Under the pieces are notes generated by a model, which was not told the origin of the DNA, ran no database searches, and saw only the letters and a list, made by a program, of their open reading frames with translations. This document shows, piece after piece, positions 1 through 7,955 of a DNA stretch of 9,784 nucleotides. The translations under genes and the position numbers were made by a program. Positions within the stretch are counted from its first letter, which is position 1; the number at the start of each line of letters is the position of its first letter. Source of the stretch: Bacillota bacterium (lineage in GTDB: Bacteria; Bacillota_I; Bacilli_A; RFN20; CAG-288); contig DNJQ01000047.1 of NCBI GenBank assembly GCA_003497225.1, positions 1 through 9,784 on the forward strand, read 5' to 3'.

Positions 1-45
1 CTCTTGCCAATTACTTTGGGAGGTGGCGTGGAAACGCTAACATAA
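1..45 (+). other. Left edge, possible 3' end of an unidentified CDS
   Basis: One frame is open from the window edge to a TAA at 43-45 and would encode the last residues of a protein, LLPITLGGGVETLT. A second frame stays open to a TGA near 73-75. Neither tail is long enough to recognise. A small inverted repeat (GCGT, GGAA loop, ACGC, about 26-37) could also belong to an RNA. No terminator hairpin separates this stretch from typA. Confidence 0.2.
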
Positions 46-72
46 TAAAATTTATATATATTTATAATGAAT

Positions 73-81
73 TGTGATAAT
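73..81 (+). promoter_or_regulatory. Possible extended -10 promoter of typA
   Basis: TGTGATAAT matches an extended -10 (TGn followed by GATAAT at 76-81). No good -35 lies 17 bp upstream, only A/T-rich sequence. A second TATAAT at 63-68 is an alternative. The typA leader would be about 25 nt with its Shine-Dalgarno inside. In such A/T-rich DNA the call is tentative. Confidence 0.35.
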
Positions 82-112
82 ATTTATAAGTTAGAAAATT
101 TTGAGGTGAAGT

Positions 113-1939
113 ATGAAGAAAATACGTAACATTGCAATAATTGCTCACGTTGATCACGGTAAAACTACACTAGTTGATCAACTTTTAAAATATTCTGGAA
201 CCTTCCGTGAAAATGAAGCTATAGAAACTAGAGCTATGGATAGTAACGAAATTGAACGTGAAAGAGGTATAACTATTTTAGCTAAACCTACAGCCATCAA
301 TTATAAGGATTATCGAATTAATATTTTAGACACTCCTGGACACGCTGATTTTGCTGGCGAAGTTGAAAGAATATTAAATATGGTTGATGGCGTGTGTTTA
401 GTTGTTGACGCTTTTGAAGGAACAATGCCTCAAACAAGATTCGTTTTAAAAAAGGCTTTGGAATATCATTTAAAACCAATCGTTGTAGTAAATAAAATTG
501 ATCGACCAAACGCCGATATTGATAAGACCCTTGAAGAAGTAATGGAATTATTCGTTGAACTTGGTGCTGATGATGATTTATTTGATTATAAAACTATATT
601 CGTTTCTGCGCTCAAGGGAACTTCAAGCACTTCAAGTGATTTATCAACGCAAAAAGAAGGAATGGATCCTTTATTTGAAGCGATTATTTCTGAAATTCCA
701 GCTCCTAAAACTGAAGTCAATGCTCCGTTTCAATTTCAACCTTCATTACTTGACTATAATGACTATGTCGGAAAAATCGGTGTTGGAAGAATTGAAAAAG
801 GAAGCGTACATGTCGGTGATAATGTAACTTGTTTAAGACTTGATGGAAGCAAAGTTAGTTTTAAAGTTCAAAAACTCTATGGTTATTTAGGATTGAATAG
901 AATTGAAATTGAAGATGCTGAAGCTGGTGATATCGTTGCTATCGCTGGATTAAGCGATATGAATGTTGGTGAAACAATTTGTGATCCTGCCCATTTAGAA
1001 GCCCTACCTAAACTTCGTATCGATGAACCTACTTTACAAATGACTTTTTCCACCAATCATTCACCTTTTTCTGGTCGCGAAGGAAAACTTCTTTCCGCGG
1101 CTAAAATCTATGAGAGATTATTAAAAGAAACAAGAAGAGATGTTTCTCTTCGTTTCACTCAGCCTTCACCAGAAAGCTTTGTTGTTACAGGTCGAGGAGA
1201 ACTTCATTTATCTGTTTTAATTGAAACTATGCGTCGAGAAGGATTTGAATTAAACGTTTCTCGTCCTGAAGTCATCATTAAAGAAATCGATGGAATAAAG
1301 ATGGAACCATTTGAAGATCTTCAAATCGATGTTCCAGATCGCTATGTTGGAAATATCATGGATTTAGTTGGAAAACGTGGCGCTGAACTATTGAATATGA
1401 ATAGTGAAAATGGATTAACACGTTTAATTTATGTTATTCCTAGCCGTGGACTTATCTCATTTATGACAACATTTATGATTTTAACTTCCGGTTACGGAAT
1501 TATAAACCATTCATTCAAAGAATATCGCCCAATAGTTATGAGCAATATCGGTCAAAGAAATGTCGGTGTTTTGGTCGCAACTGATACTGGAATGGCGACA
1601 GCTTACGCATTAAAATCAACCGAAGAAAGAGGCGTTATGTTTATTTCTCCTGGAGCGGAAGTTTATGAAGGAATGATAGTTGGTGAAAATAAATATGAAA
1701 ATGATCTTGCCGTTAATGTTGTTAAAACTAAAAATTTAACCAACCAACGTTCCTCAAATAAGGACCAAACAGTAGTCTTAAAAGCCCCAAGAAAGATGTC
1801 TCTTGAAGAGTGCTTAGACTATATCGATAGCGATGAATTAGTTGAAGTCACACCTAAATCAATCCGCATGAGAAAGAAGATACTTGAGACCACACTTCGT
1901 AAAAAATACGAAGCCCATCATCAAAACGATATATCTTAA
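113..1939 (+). CDS. typA: Ribosome-associated translational GTPase TypA/BipA
   Basis: This is a translation-factor GTPase related to EF-G and LepA. In characterised bacteria it binds the 70S ribosome and supports 50S assembly and growth under cold or stress. The 608 aa are full length for the family. All G motifs are visible: G1 AHVDHGKT (11-18), the switch I RGIT (51-54), G3 DTPGH (73-77), G4 NKID (127-130) and G5 SALKG (165-169). They are followed by a beta-barrel domain II (about 200-295), the two EF-G-like alpha/beta domains and the BipA-specific C-terminal domain ending in [16 protein letters not shown]. The start is set by GAGGTGA at 103-109, 3 nt before the ATG. mreB follows after 42 nt with its own promoter, so the two need not share an mRNA. 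The sequence is intact and orthodox. Confidence 0.97.
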   Translation: MKKIRNIAIIAHVDHGKTTLVDQLLKYSGTFRENEAIETRAMDSNEIERERGITILAKPTAINYKDYRINILDTPGHADFAGEVERILNMVDGVCLVVDAFEGTMPQTRFVLKKALEYHLKPIVVVNKIDRPNADIDKTLEEVMELFVELGADDDLFDYKTIFVSALKGTSSTSSDLSTQKEGMDPLFEAIISEIPAPKTEVNAPFQFQPSLLDYNDYVGKIGVGRIEKGSVHVGDNVTCLRLDGSKVSFKVQKLYGYLGLNRIEIEDAEAGDIVAIAGLSDMNVGETICDPAHLEALPKLRIDEPTLQMTFSTNHSPFSGREGKLLSAAKIYERLLKETRRDVSLRFTQPSPESFVVTGRGELHLSVLIETMRREGFELNVSRPEVIIKEIDGIKMEPFEDLQIDVPDRYVGNIMDLVGKRGAELLNMNSENGLTRLIYVIPSRGLISFMTTFMILTSGYGIINHSFKEYRPIVMSNIGQRNVGVLVATDTGMATAYALKSTEERGVMFISPGAEVYEGMIVGENKYENDLAVNVVKTKNLTNQRSSNKDQTVVLKAPRKMSLEECLDYIDSDELVEVTPKSIRMRKKILETTLRKKYEAHHQNDIS

Positions 1940-1949
1940 TCAAAAAATT

Positions 1950-1958
1950 TGATATAAT
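1950..1958 (+). promoter_or_regulatory. Extended -10 promoter of mreB-yqeY-tRNA
   Basis: TGATATAAT is a perfect extended -10 (TGn plus consensus TATAAT at 1953-1958). No convincing -35 is seen upstream, as extended -10 promoters often allow. Transcription would start near 1965 and give a leader of about 17 nt holding AAGGAGAGG (1971-1979) just before the mreB ATG. A 6-bp inverted repeat, ATCAAA (1939-1944) and TTTGAT (1948-1953), overlaps the -10 and the typA stop. It may be chance in A/T-rich DNA or a small operator. Confidence 0.6.
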
Positions 1959-1981
1959 AGATAAATACGAAAGGAGAGGAT

Positions 1982-2968
1982 ATGAAACATCATAAGATTT
2001 GTATCGATCTTGGAACAGTAAATACTTTGATTTGGGTTGATAGCTCCTCTTCAATCGTTTTTAATGAACCCACAGTTTTAACTATCGATAACCAAACCAA
2101 AGAAGTTTTAGAAATAGGTTATTTAGCTGGTAAAATGGCTGGTAAAACTCCTTATAACGTCGATGTTATATTCCCGCTTCGCGACGGAGTTATAGCGGAT
2201 TTAGATGCAGTTTTAATGTTTTTAAAGACTGCTATTAAAAACCTCCACTTAGGTAAACTACTTCGTGGTTCGGAGTTTTATTTAGCGACGCCGAGCGATA
2301 TTACCCCAGTTGAACAAAAAGCCATCGTTGATTTAGCGTCGCAGCTCGGTGCTAAAAAGATATCGATCGATGCTGAAGCCAAAATGGCTGCTTTAGGCGC
2401 TGGTGTAGATATTTATTCACCTCACGGATCCTTAGTTATGGATATCGGTGGTGGAACCACTGATGTCGCTGTTATCGCTTTAGGTGAAATTGTCGTAACT
2501 AAAGCTAATCACGTCGGGGGAAATGCCTTCAATTTAGCCATCAAAAAATATTTACGAAGTCAATATCACCTTATTATCGGTGAAAAAACTGCTGAATATA
2601 TTAAAATGAAAGTTGGAACAGTAGTAAAACCAGAAAACGATGTTCTACTTGAAGTGAATGGAAGAGATGTATTGACCGGTCTTCCCCACTCCGTCATCAT
2701 TTCTTCAAATGATATCTATAAATCTTTAGTGCCTTTAGCTAATGAACTAGCTGATTTAGTTACCGAAACACTAGAAGAAACTCCACCAGAGATATCAAGT
2801 GATATAGCTCGTAGCGGAATGATTTTATCCGGTGGTGGGGCCCTACTTAAAGGGTTGCGTGAATTTTTAGGAGAAAAATTAAGCATTCCTATTCACTTAA
2901 CACCTTATCCACTAGAAAGTGTTGTTCAAGGCTTAGCCCAAGTTGCAACTAGTGGTAAAAATAAATAA
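1982..2968 (+). CDS. mreB: MreB-family actin-like cell-shape protein
   Basis: This is a bacterial actin homologue that polymerises with ATP under the membrane and guides peptidoglycan synthesis in rod-shaped cells. The 328 aa are normal for MreB/Mbl. Visible motifs are the phosphate-1 loop DLGTVNT (9-15), the phosphate-2 loop DIGGGTTD (154-161) and the adenosine motif SGGGALLKG (283-291), plus the family signatures NEPTV, PLRDGVIAD and TPVEQKAI. The usual EEP motif before the conserved AAxGA segment reads AEA (131-133), keeping one glutamate (E132). The start follows a strong Shine-Dalgarno (AAGGAGAGG, 1971-1979). mreC and mreD, the usual partners, are not next to it. Instead yqeY follows after 18 nt, as one transcript. 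It is certainly MreB family. Which paralogue (MreB, Mbl or MreBH type) cannot be told from the sequence alone. Confidence 0.95.
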   Translation: MKHHKICIDLGTVNTLIWVDSSSSIVFNEPTVLTIDNQTKEVLEIGYLAGKMAGKTPYNVDVIFPLRDGVIADLDAVLMFLKTAIKNLHLGKLLRGSEFYLATPSDITPVEQKAIVDLASQLGAKKISIDAEAKMAALGAGVDIYSPHGSLVMDIGGGTTDVAVIALGEIVVTKANHVGGNAFNLAIKKYLRSQYHLIIGEKTAEYIKMKVGTVVKPENDVLLEVNGRDVLTGLPHSVIISSNDIYKSLVPLANELADLVTETLEETPPEISSDIARSGMILSGGGALLKGLREFLGEKLSIPIHLTPYPLESVVQGLAQVATSGKNK

Positions 2969-2986
2969 ATAATAAAGGAGATTAAT

Positions 2987-3409
2987 ATGTTAATAGATGA
3001 AATTAAAAAAGCCAATATGTTGGCGCTAAAAAATAAGGATACTGATGCTCGCGCTGCTTTATCTGTCGTAATTAATAAATACATGATTAGTTCGGTTGAA
3101 AAGCGTGCCAAAGGTCAAGAATCAACCGATGAAGATGTAATCAGCATCTTACAAAAATCTTTAAAAGAACTTGAAGAAGAAAAAGTTATGTATGAAAAGG
3201 CTAATAACGAAGAAAGAGTTTCTAGCTTAGATAAACAGATTGCTTCAGTCAAAAGTTTCCTTCCTCAAATGCTTAGTGAAGAAGAAATTAAGAACATTAT
3301 CTTGACATTAGAAGATAAATCAATTAAAGTTGTAATGGCTCACTTTAAGAGCAACTATGCTGGTAAAGTTGATATGTCCTTAGTTAGTAAGGTACTTAGA
3401 TCACTTTAA
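2987..3409 (+). CDS. yqeY: GatB/YqeY domain-containing protein
   Basis: This is a small cytoplasmic protein of the YqeY family, homologous to the C-terminal tail of GatB, the subunit of the tRNA-dependent amidotransferase thought to contact tRNA. The role of free-standing YqeY is not established. The 140 aa are close to the usual 148. Typical features are the N-terminal helix with LKNKD (14-18), a helical middle rich in E and K, and the signature FLPQMLSEEEIKNII, followed by the small C-terminal domain ending in KVDMSLVSKVL. AAAGGAG at 2974-2980 places the start at 2987. It sits 18 nt after mreB and 8 nt before tRNA-Trp, so all three are probably on one transcript. A tRNA-related role would suit the neighbour, but that is speculation. 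Confidence 0.93.
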   Translation: MLIDEIKKANMLALKNKDTDARAALSVVINKYMISSVEKRAKGQESTDEDVISILQKSLKELEEEKVMYEKANNEERVSSLDKQIASVKSFLPQMLSEEEIKNIILTLEDKSIKVVMAHFKSNYAGKVDMSLVSKVLRSL

Positions 3410-3417
3410 CCAAAGGT

Positions 3418-3491
3418 GGGAGAATAGTTAAGTGGTATAACAGTGGTCTCCAAAACCATTATTGAGTGTTCGATTCATTCTTCTCCCGCCA
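3418..3491 (+). tRNA. trnW: tRNA-Trp (anticodon CCA)
   Basis: A complete cloverleaf can be drawn by hand. The acceptor stem is GGGAGAA (3418-3424) with TTCTCCC (3481-3487), 7 of 7 pairs. The D stem is GTTA/TAAC (3427-3430, 3438-3441). The anticodon stem is GTGGT/ACCAT (3443-3447, 3455-3459), with loop CTCCAAA and anticodon CCA at 3450-3452. The T stem is GAGTG/CATTC with loop TTCGATT (3469-3475). The discriminator is G (3488), as expected for bacterial tRNA-Trp, and the 3' CCA is encoded (3489-3491). It starts 8 nt after the yqeY stop and is followed 12 nt later by a terminator, so it is probably cut out of the mreB-yqeY transcript. Anticodon CCA reads UGG only, in line with TGA being a stop here. 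Confidence 0.96.
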
Positions 3492-3503
3492 TCTTACTTA
3501 ATC

Positions 3504-3532
3504 CGCATTATTGAAAGATAATGCGTTTTTTT
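3504..3532 (+). terminator. Intrinsic terminator of mreB-yqeY-tRNA-Trp
   Basis: A perfect 8-bp stem, CGCATTAT (3504-3511) with ATAATGCG (3518-3525), closes a 6-nt loop and runs straight into seven T residues (3526-3532). It ends the transcript that carries mreB, yqeY and the tRNA. Confidence 0.92.
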
Positions 3533-3563
3533 ATACATAAATAAAACAAATAATCTAGATATC

Positions 3564-3593
3564 TTGCTAATAAACTTAAAAATTGTTTATAAT
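3564..3593 (+). promoter_or_regulatory. Promoter of mutS2
   Basis: A TTGCTA -35 (3564-3569, 4 of 6 consensus bases) and a consensus TATAAT -10 (3588-3593) are separated by 18 bp. Transcription is expected near 3600-3601, only about 5 nt before the mutS2 ATG at 3606. There is no room for a Shine-Dalgarno, so the mRNA would be essentially leaderless. Confidence 0.7.
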
Positions 3594-3605
3594 ATTTTTG
3601 CTCTT

Positions 3606-5906
3606 ATGATTAATAATCTTGATTTAAATATAATTATCCAAAAATATAACGATTATCTAACTTATGATGATAATAAGTTGGATGATTTTCCTTTTATAAA
3701 AGATGAATTCACTTTAAATTTACACAAGAAAAGACTTGAAGAACTAGCGCACGAATGTGACTTAGGTCTTAGTTTAGGAAATTTTGAAGTTCCGAGCATG
3801 AAAGACATATTTAAGCGTCTCTCTTTAAAGTCCGACCTTTCTATCGATGAACTTTATTCTTGTCTTTGTTTTTTTAAATCATTAAGTAATTACTGTTCTT
3901 CCCTTTCTTCCGTTAATTCTTATGAAATAAAAGAGCTATACTTAGATTTAATCGATTTACCTTCTCTTCATAATAGATTAGATCTTTCAATAACCGAAGA
4001 TTTAGAAATTTCTGATGAAGCCTCATCGACTTTAAAAAGTTTAAGGAAAAGAAGAGTTTCGCTTGAATCTTCTTTAACTTCGACGATTAAAACTTGTCAA
4101 AAAAAATATGTCGACTATGTTTCTGATAGCAATTTGTCTTATCGAAACGGTTATTTAAGCTTACCGATTAAATCTAGTTTTAAATCTCGTGTCGCAGGAA
4201 TTGAAGTTTCTTCTTCTAATACCAAAAGTACAAGTTACATCGTTCCTTATGAAATGATTGAAGTTTATAATAAGATTAGTGAAATCGAAGGTGAAATACA
4301 AGAAGAAATCGCTCGTATTATTCATGAATTATCAACACTAATCATTTCTTCTTTTGAAGTTATTCAAAGTGATTATAAAACCTGTTTACTTATTGATAGA
4401 TTATATTCCTCTGTTTTATTTGGAAATAGTTATAACGGAGTTATCGCTAAAACTTCTGATCGTTTGTGTTTAAAAGGCTTAGGACATCCTTTAATCGAAG
4501 AAGGTAGACTTATAAGAAATAGCGTGGAGCTCGGTGGAAATAATAATCGCGCCTTACTTATTTCAGGCCCCAACGCTGGAGGAAAAACAATACTACTTAA
4601 AAGTATCGCTTTAGCCGTAATTATGAATCAAGCGGGATTATTTGTTCCCTGTGCCACTAGCGCTGAACTTCCTATTTTTCAAAATCTTCACTTCGTTTCC
4701 GGAGATAATCAATCAGTTTTAGATAATCTTTCAACTTACTCTTCTCACATCAAATATCTTAAAGGTATCACTTCAAATATCTCTTCTTCATCATTAATCA
4801 TCATTGATGAAATAGGACAAGGAACTTCTCCACTTGAAGGTTCTGCTTTAGGGGTTAGTTTTTTTAAGTTTGCTAAAAAGCATAACGCTTATATCATTAT
4901 TACTTCGCACTATGATGAACTAAAAGATTATGCTTTAAAATCAAGTAGCATATCTTCCGGAATGATGATGTTTGATGAAGAAAAGGTTGAACCAACTTAT
5001 ACTTTCATTTTTAACCGCGCTGGTCAAAGTTTCGGTTTAACTATGGCTAAAAAACTTGGCTTAGATTCATCGATTATTTCTGATGCTGAAGAATATATAT
5101 CTAAACAAAAACAAACTACAGTTAAAAAGGATATCGCTCTTTTAGAAAGAAAAATTGAAGAATATCAAAAATTGATTGAAGAAGTTGATAAACAAAAGAA
5201 GAGACTTGATGAATTAACTAGCAAAAAAGAACGAGCGATAACAAACTTTCAAAACGCTAAAAGAAATATTGAAGAAAAGGAAGAAGCAATCATTGAAGAA
5301 GCCATTGACGAAAGACTTAAAAAGATCGATGAGATTTGGAAAAAGAAAAAGCCCATCACAACTTTTGCTGAACTAAGCAAGATTAAAGGGGCCTTAAATA
5401 AGGAAAAACAAAAAAACTTAGCAAAAGATACTGAAAATAAAAATATTGAATCATTTGAAATTGGTGATAAAGTGCGCTTAAAACTATCCGGACAAGTTGG
5501 AATAGTTAAAGATAAAAGCGGTAAAAGATATACGGTATTAAGTAACGGTATAAGTTTTAAAGTTAAAGCCGAAGAACTTGAAATATTCATTCAAAATGAA
5601 CCGCACAAGATTATTCCCCATAAAGTAAGTAATATCGATAAAGTTATTTTAAATACTAAAACTCTTTCGACTGAGTGCAATTTAATTGGACTATATGTTG
5701 AAGAAGGAAGACAGAAACTAATTAAATATCTCGATGACTGCTTAATTAGCAAGCGCCATCAAGCCAGAATAATTCATGGAGTTGGTACTTCTCGCCTCCA
5801 AAAGATGGTGTGGGCGGAACTAAAAAAGTGCAACTTCGTTTCTTCATACCGTTTTGGTGGCGAAGGTGAAGGCGGAGTGGGTTGCACTGTGGTATACTTT
5901 AAGTGA
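3606..5906 (+). CDS. mutS2: MutS2-family ATPase with C-terminal Smr domain
   Basis: This is a MutS-like ATPase of the MutS2 branch. Family members act on branched DNA during recombination and, in B. subtilis, on collided ribosomes. They are not classical mismatch-repair proteins. From the ATG at 3606 it is 766 aa, near the usual 780-790. Order of parts: a poorly conserved N-terminal clamp/lever region (1-300), Walker A GPNAGGKT (321-328), Walker B with D401-E402 followed by GQGTSPLEG, a TSHYDELK motif, a long charged coiled coil (about 500-600), then a KOW-like segment and the Smr domain (about 690-766). The Smr motifs are degenerate: LDLRG appears as NLIGL, and HGxGTG appears as HGVGTS (724-729). 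An upstream in-frame TTG at 3564 is rejected as the start because it coincides with the promoter -35. No Shine-Dalgarno precedes the ATG. uvrC begins 1 nt after its TGA stop. Confidence 0.94.
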   Translation: MINNLDLNIIIQKYNDYLTYDDNKLDDFPFIKDEFTLNLHKKRLEELAHECDLGLSLGNFEVPSMKDIFKRLSLKSDLSIDELYSCLCFFKSLSNYCSSLSSVNSYEIKELYLDLIDLPSLHNRLDLSITEDLEISDEASSTLKSLRKRRVSLESSLTSTIKTCQKKYVDYVSDSNLSYRNGYLSLPIKSSFKSRVAGIEVSSSNTKSTSYIVPYEMIEVYNKISEIEGEIQEEIARIIHELSTLIISSFEVIQSDYKTCLLIDRLYSSVLFGNSYNGVIAKTSDRLCLKGLGHPLIEEGRLIRNSVELGGNNNRALLISGPNAGGKTILLKSIALAVIMNQAGLFVPCATSAELPIFQNLHFVSGDNQSVLDNLSTYSSHIKYLKGITSNISSSSLIIIDEIGQGTSPLEGSALGVSFFKFAKKHNAYIIITSHYDELKDYALKSSSISSGMMMFDEEKVEPTYTFIFNRAGQSFGLTMAKKLGLDSSIISDAEEYISKQKQTTVKKDIALLERKIEEYQKLIEEVDKQKKRLDELTSKKERAITNFQNAKRNIEEKEEAIIEEAIDERLKKIDEIWKKKKPITTFAELSKIKGALNKEKQKNLAKDTENKNIESFEIGDKVRLKLSGQVGIVKDKSGKRYTVLSNGISFKVKAEELEIFIQNEPHKIIPHKVSNIDKVILNTKTLSTECNLIGLYVEEGRQKLIKYLDDCLISKRHQARIIHGVGTSRLQKMVWAELKKCNFVSSYRFGGEGEGGVGCTVVYFK
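5890..5898 (+). promoter_or_regulatory. Possible internal extended -10 promoter for uvrC
   Basis: TGGTATACT inside the last codons of mutS2 fits an extended -10 (TGn plus TATACT at 5893-5898). It would start transcription near 5905, about 3 nt before the uvrC ATG at 5908. There is no -35 at the right distance, and the same bases encode mutS2, so this may be coincidence. It is noted because uvrC has no visible Shine-Dalgarno. Confidence 0.35.
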
Positions 5907-5907
5907 T

Positions 5908-7710
5908 ATGGAAAACGAAAAAGAAATAGTTAATCGCAAGTTAAATTTTCTACCTAATAAACCTGGCTGCTATTTAATGAAAAATGAAGCCGGAACTATT
6001 ATTTATGTTGGAAAAGCGAAGATATTGATGAACCGTGTTAAACAATATTTCACTCGACCACAAGTAGGAAAAGTTGCGCGTATGGTTAAAGAAGTGCGCG
6101 ATTTTGATATCATTGAAACTGATAACGAAAAAGAAGCACTACTTCTAGAAATACATCTAATCCAAAAATATTATCCAAAGTATAATATCATGCTAAAGGA
6201 TGGAAAGATGTATCCTTTTATCGCGATAAGAAAAGACAGCAACCCATATTTACGTATCGTCCGCGATAATAAAAACCCCAAGAGTTTCATCTATTTTGGA
6301 CCTTATCCAAATAGCGGTGCGGCATATAAAATGCTTCACCTATTGAATTCTCTTTTCCCTTTAAGAAAATGTATAACCCTTCCACCACGTCCGTGTTTAT
6401 ATTACTATATGGGACAATGCTTAGGTCCATGTATTAAAACAGTAGGAAAAAAACAAACTGACACTATAATTAGAAATATAGAAAAATTTCTTCGCGGAGA
6501 TAATAGCGCGGTTAAAGCTGATTTAACGAAAAAAATGCTCGCAGCGAGTGAAGAACAAAACTTTGAACTCGCTAATACCTATAAAAAATTGATTCAAAGC
6601 ATTGAACACATCAACATCAATCAAAAGATCGTTATGAAAGATCATATCGACCGCGATATTGTCGGATATTCAACGCGAGAAGGATATATATCTATTCTTT
6701 TCCTCCTCTACCGTAAAGGTGTTTTATTAGGAAAGAATCTCTTCGTTTTAGAAGAAGAAGATTCTATCGATGACCAACTTTCTTCAACTATCGTTCAATT
6801 CTATCAAATTCACCCTAAACCAAAAGAACTTATTATCGCAAATAAAGGGATTTGTGATGTTCTTTCCGAGGCTTTAGATATAAATGTCATCGTTCCTTTG
6901 CGCGGACAAAAGAAAGACCAACTTTATTTAGCCTTAGAAAATGCCAAAAAGGGTCTCGATGATCACTTTTTAACCGCACGATTAGAAGATGATAATCTTC
7001 GCTTATTAAACGAACTTAAGACTAAACTAAATATGGAAAACCCACCTTTAGATATTGAACTATATGATAACTCTCACCTTCAAGGTGAAAATGCTATCGG
7101 CGCAATGGTAAAGTTTGTTAATGGTGTTCGTTCACCAAAACATTACCGCAAATATAATATCCGTGGTGAAAACAAAAAAGACGATTTAGCGATGATGGAA
7201 GAAGTTTTAAGACGTCGCTTCAATCGCTTGTCACAAGAACTACAAAACTTCCCTGACCTCATCATCGTTGATGGTGGCGAAAATCAAGTGAATGTCGCAA
7301 AAAAAGTCTTAGAAGAATTCCCCACCTGTCACACTCATATCGCAGGTCTATATAAAAATGACCGTCACGAAACGGAAGGATTAATCGATGGAAAAGATAA
7401 TTCCATCGTTTATATCGCTAATCGCTCACCTTTATTCTTCCTTTTAATGCGGATGCAGGATGAAGTTCACCGCTACGCTATTTCAACGCACCGCAATAAG
7501 CGCAATAAATCGCTATTTGAAGATATTTTCCAAACTATTCCAGGCATTGGAAAAAAGCGTTCAGCCATGCTTTTAAACGCTTATCCTACCTTTAGTGCTT
7601 TAAGTTCTGCTACCAAGATGGAATTAATGCAGATTCTTCCTGAAGAACTTGCTGATAAACTATTAGAAATCATTAAAGAAAAGCAAAAACAAGGATTCGG
7701 CATACAATAA
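5908..7710 (+). CDS. uvrC: Excinuclease ABC subunit UvrC
   Basis: UvrC is the nuclease of nucleotide excision repair and cuts on both sides of a lesion marked by UvrA/UvrB. The 600 aa are full length. Domains in order: a GIY-YIG nuclease (GCY 20-22, YVG 33-35, R43, EALLLE with E81), a four-cysteine cluster (C155, C163, C171, C175), a UVR helix pair for UvrB binding (about 199-233), an RNase H-like nuclease with DNSH (387-390), DD and VDGG motifs, and a helix-hairpin-helix end with IPGIGKKRS. An in-frame ATG at 5854 lies inside mutS2 and its extra 18 residues do not resemble UvrC, so 5908 is chosen. It follows the mutS2 TGA by 1 nt with no Shine-Dalgarno, so it is either translationally coupled or made from a leaderless internal transcript. 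gerE follows after 16 nt. Confidence 0.97.
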   Translation: MENEKEIVNRKLNFLPNKPGCYLMKNEAGTIIYVGKAKILMNRVKQYFTRPQVGKVARMVKEVRDFDIIETDNEKEALLLEIHLIQKYYPKYNIMLKDGKMYPFIAIRKDSNPYLRIVRDNKNPKSFIYFGPYPNSGAAYKMLHLLNSLFPLRKCITLPPRPCLYYYMGQCLGPCIKTVGKKQTDTIIRNIEKFLRGDNSAVKADLTKKMLAASEEQNFELANTYKKLIQSIEHININQKIVMKDHIDRDIVGYSTREGYISILFLLYRKGVLLGKNLFVLEEEDSIDDQLSSTIVQFYQIHPKPKELIIANKGICDVLSEALDINVIVPLRGQKKDQLYLALENAKKGLDDHFLTARLEDDNLRLLNELKTKLNMENPPLDIELYDNSHLQGENAIGAMVKFVNGVRSPKHYRKYNIRGENKKDDLAMMEEVLRRRFNRLSQELQNFPDLIIVDGGENQVNVAKKVLEEFPTCHTHIAGLYKNDRHETEGLIDGKDNSIVYIANRSPLFFLLMRMQDEVHRYAISTHRNKRNKSLFEDIFQTIPGIGKKRSAMLLNAYPTFSALSSATKMELMQILPEELADKLLEIIKEKQKQGFGIQ

Positions 7711-7726
7711 CATTGAAGGGGTTATT

Positions 7727-7930
7727 ATGCCATCAATTTTAACAAAACGTGAACGGGAAGTGTTCGAACTTCTCATCCACTCGCACACGACAAAAGATAT
7801 CGCTGATGAACTATTTATTTCCGAAAAAACGGTAAGAAATCACATATCTAATGTCATTCAAAAACTCGGGGTCAAGGGTCGCGCTCACGCGATAATTGAA
7901 CTCGTAAGATTAAATGAATTAACGCTCTGA
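7727..7930 (+). CDS. gerE: GerE-type stand-alone LuxR-family HTH regulator
   Basis: This 67-aa protein is little more than a LuxR/FixJ-type four-helix DNA-binding domain. Recognised parts are LTKREREVFELL (helix 1), TTKDIADELFISEKTVRNHI (the helix-turn-helix, about 22-41) and QKLGVKGRAHAI (the helix 4 dimer region). Nearly every residue agrees with what I recall of B. subtilis GerE (74 aa), where it is a late mother-cell regulator of spore-coat genes under sigma-K. It lacks only the short non-conserved N-terminus. A GAAGGGG Shine-Dalgarno (7715-7721) sets the start. It lies 16 nt after uvrC and ends in a hairpin terminator that includes its TGA. In B. subtilis gerE also lies in the uvrC-racE-gerM neighbourhood, which supports orthology. 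Whether it controls sporulation here cannot be seen from the window. Confidence 0.92.
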   Translation: MPSILTKREREVFELLIHSHTTKDIADELFISEKTVRNHISNVIQKLGVKGRAHAIIELVRLNELTL

Positions 7931-7954
7931 GCATATAAGCTCGGAGCTCTTTTC
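7924..7954 (+). terminator. Intrinsic terminator overlapping the gerE stop codon
   Basis: A 9-bp stem, GCTCTGAGC (7924-7932) with GCTCGGAGC (7939-7947) and one T-G pair, closes an ATATAA loop and is followed by TCTTTTC. The gerE TGA (7928-7930) is inside the left arm, so a terminating ribosome would cover the hairpin. The T tract is short and broken, so termination may be incomplete. Confidence 0.7.
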
Positions 7955-7955
7955 A

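Noticed and set aside
555..827. 90-aa open frame inside typA in another frame
   Set aside because: It lies entirely within the well-conserved typA coding region and shows no family resemblance.
3418..3491. Mollicute-type genetic code with TGA read as Trp
   Set aside because: The tRNA anticodon is CCA, and mutS2 and gerE end naturally at TGA at the expected family lengths, so TGA is a stop.
3564..3605. Upstream TTG start adding 14 residues to MutS2
   Set aside because: The TTG coincides with the -35 and the added codons span the -10 of a good promoter. No Shine-Dalgarno precedes it, and the added residues do not look like a MutS2 N-terminus.
5249..5590. 113-aa open frame on the minus strand
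   Set aside because: It is antisense to the coiled coil and KOW-like region of mutS2. Its Ser/Leu/Phe-rich translation is the expected mirror of Lys/Glu-rich codons, with no Shine-Dalgarno or promoter.
5854..5907. ATG at 5854 as the start of UvrC
   Set aside because: It lies within the Smr-coding end of mutS2. The extra 18 residues are an out-of-frame reading of mutS2, and the 600-aa form from 5908 matches the family length.
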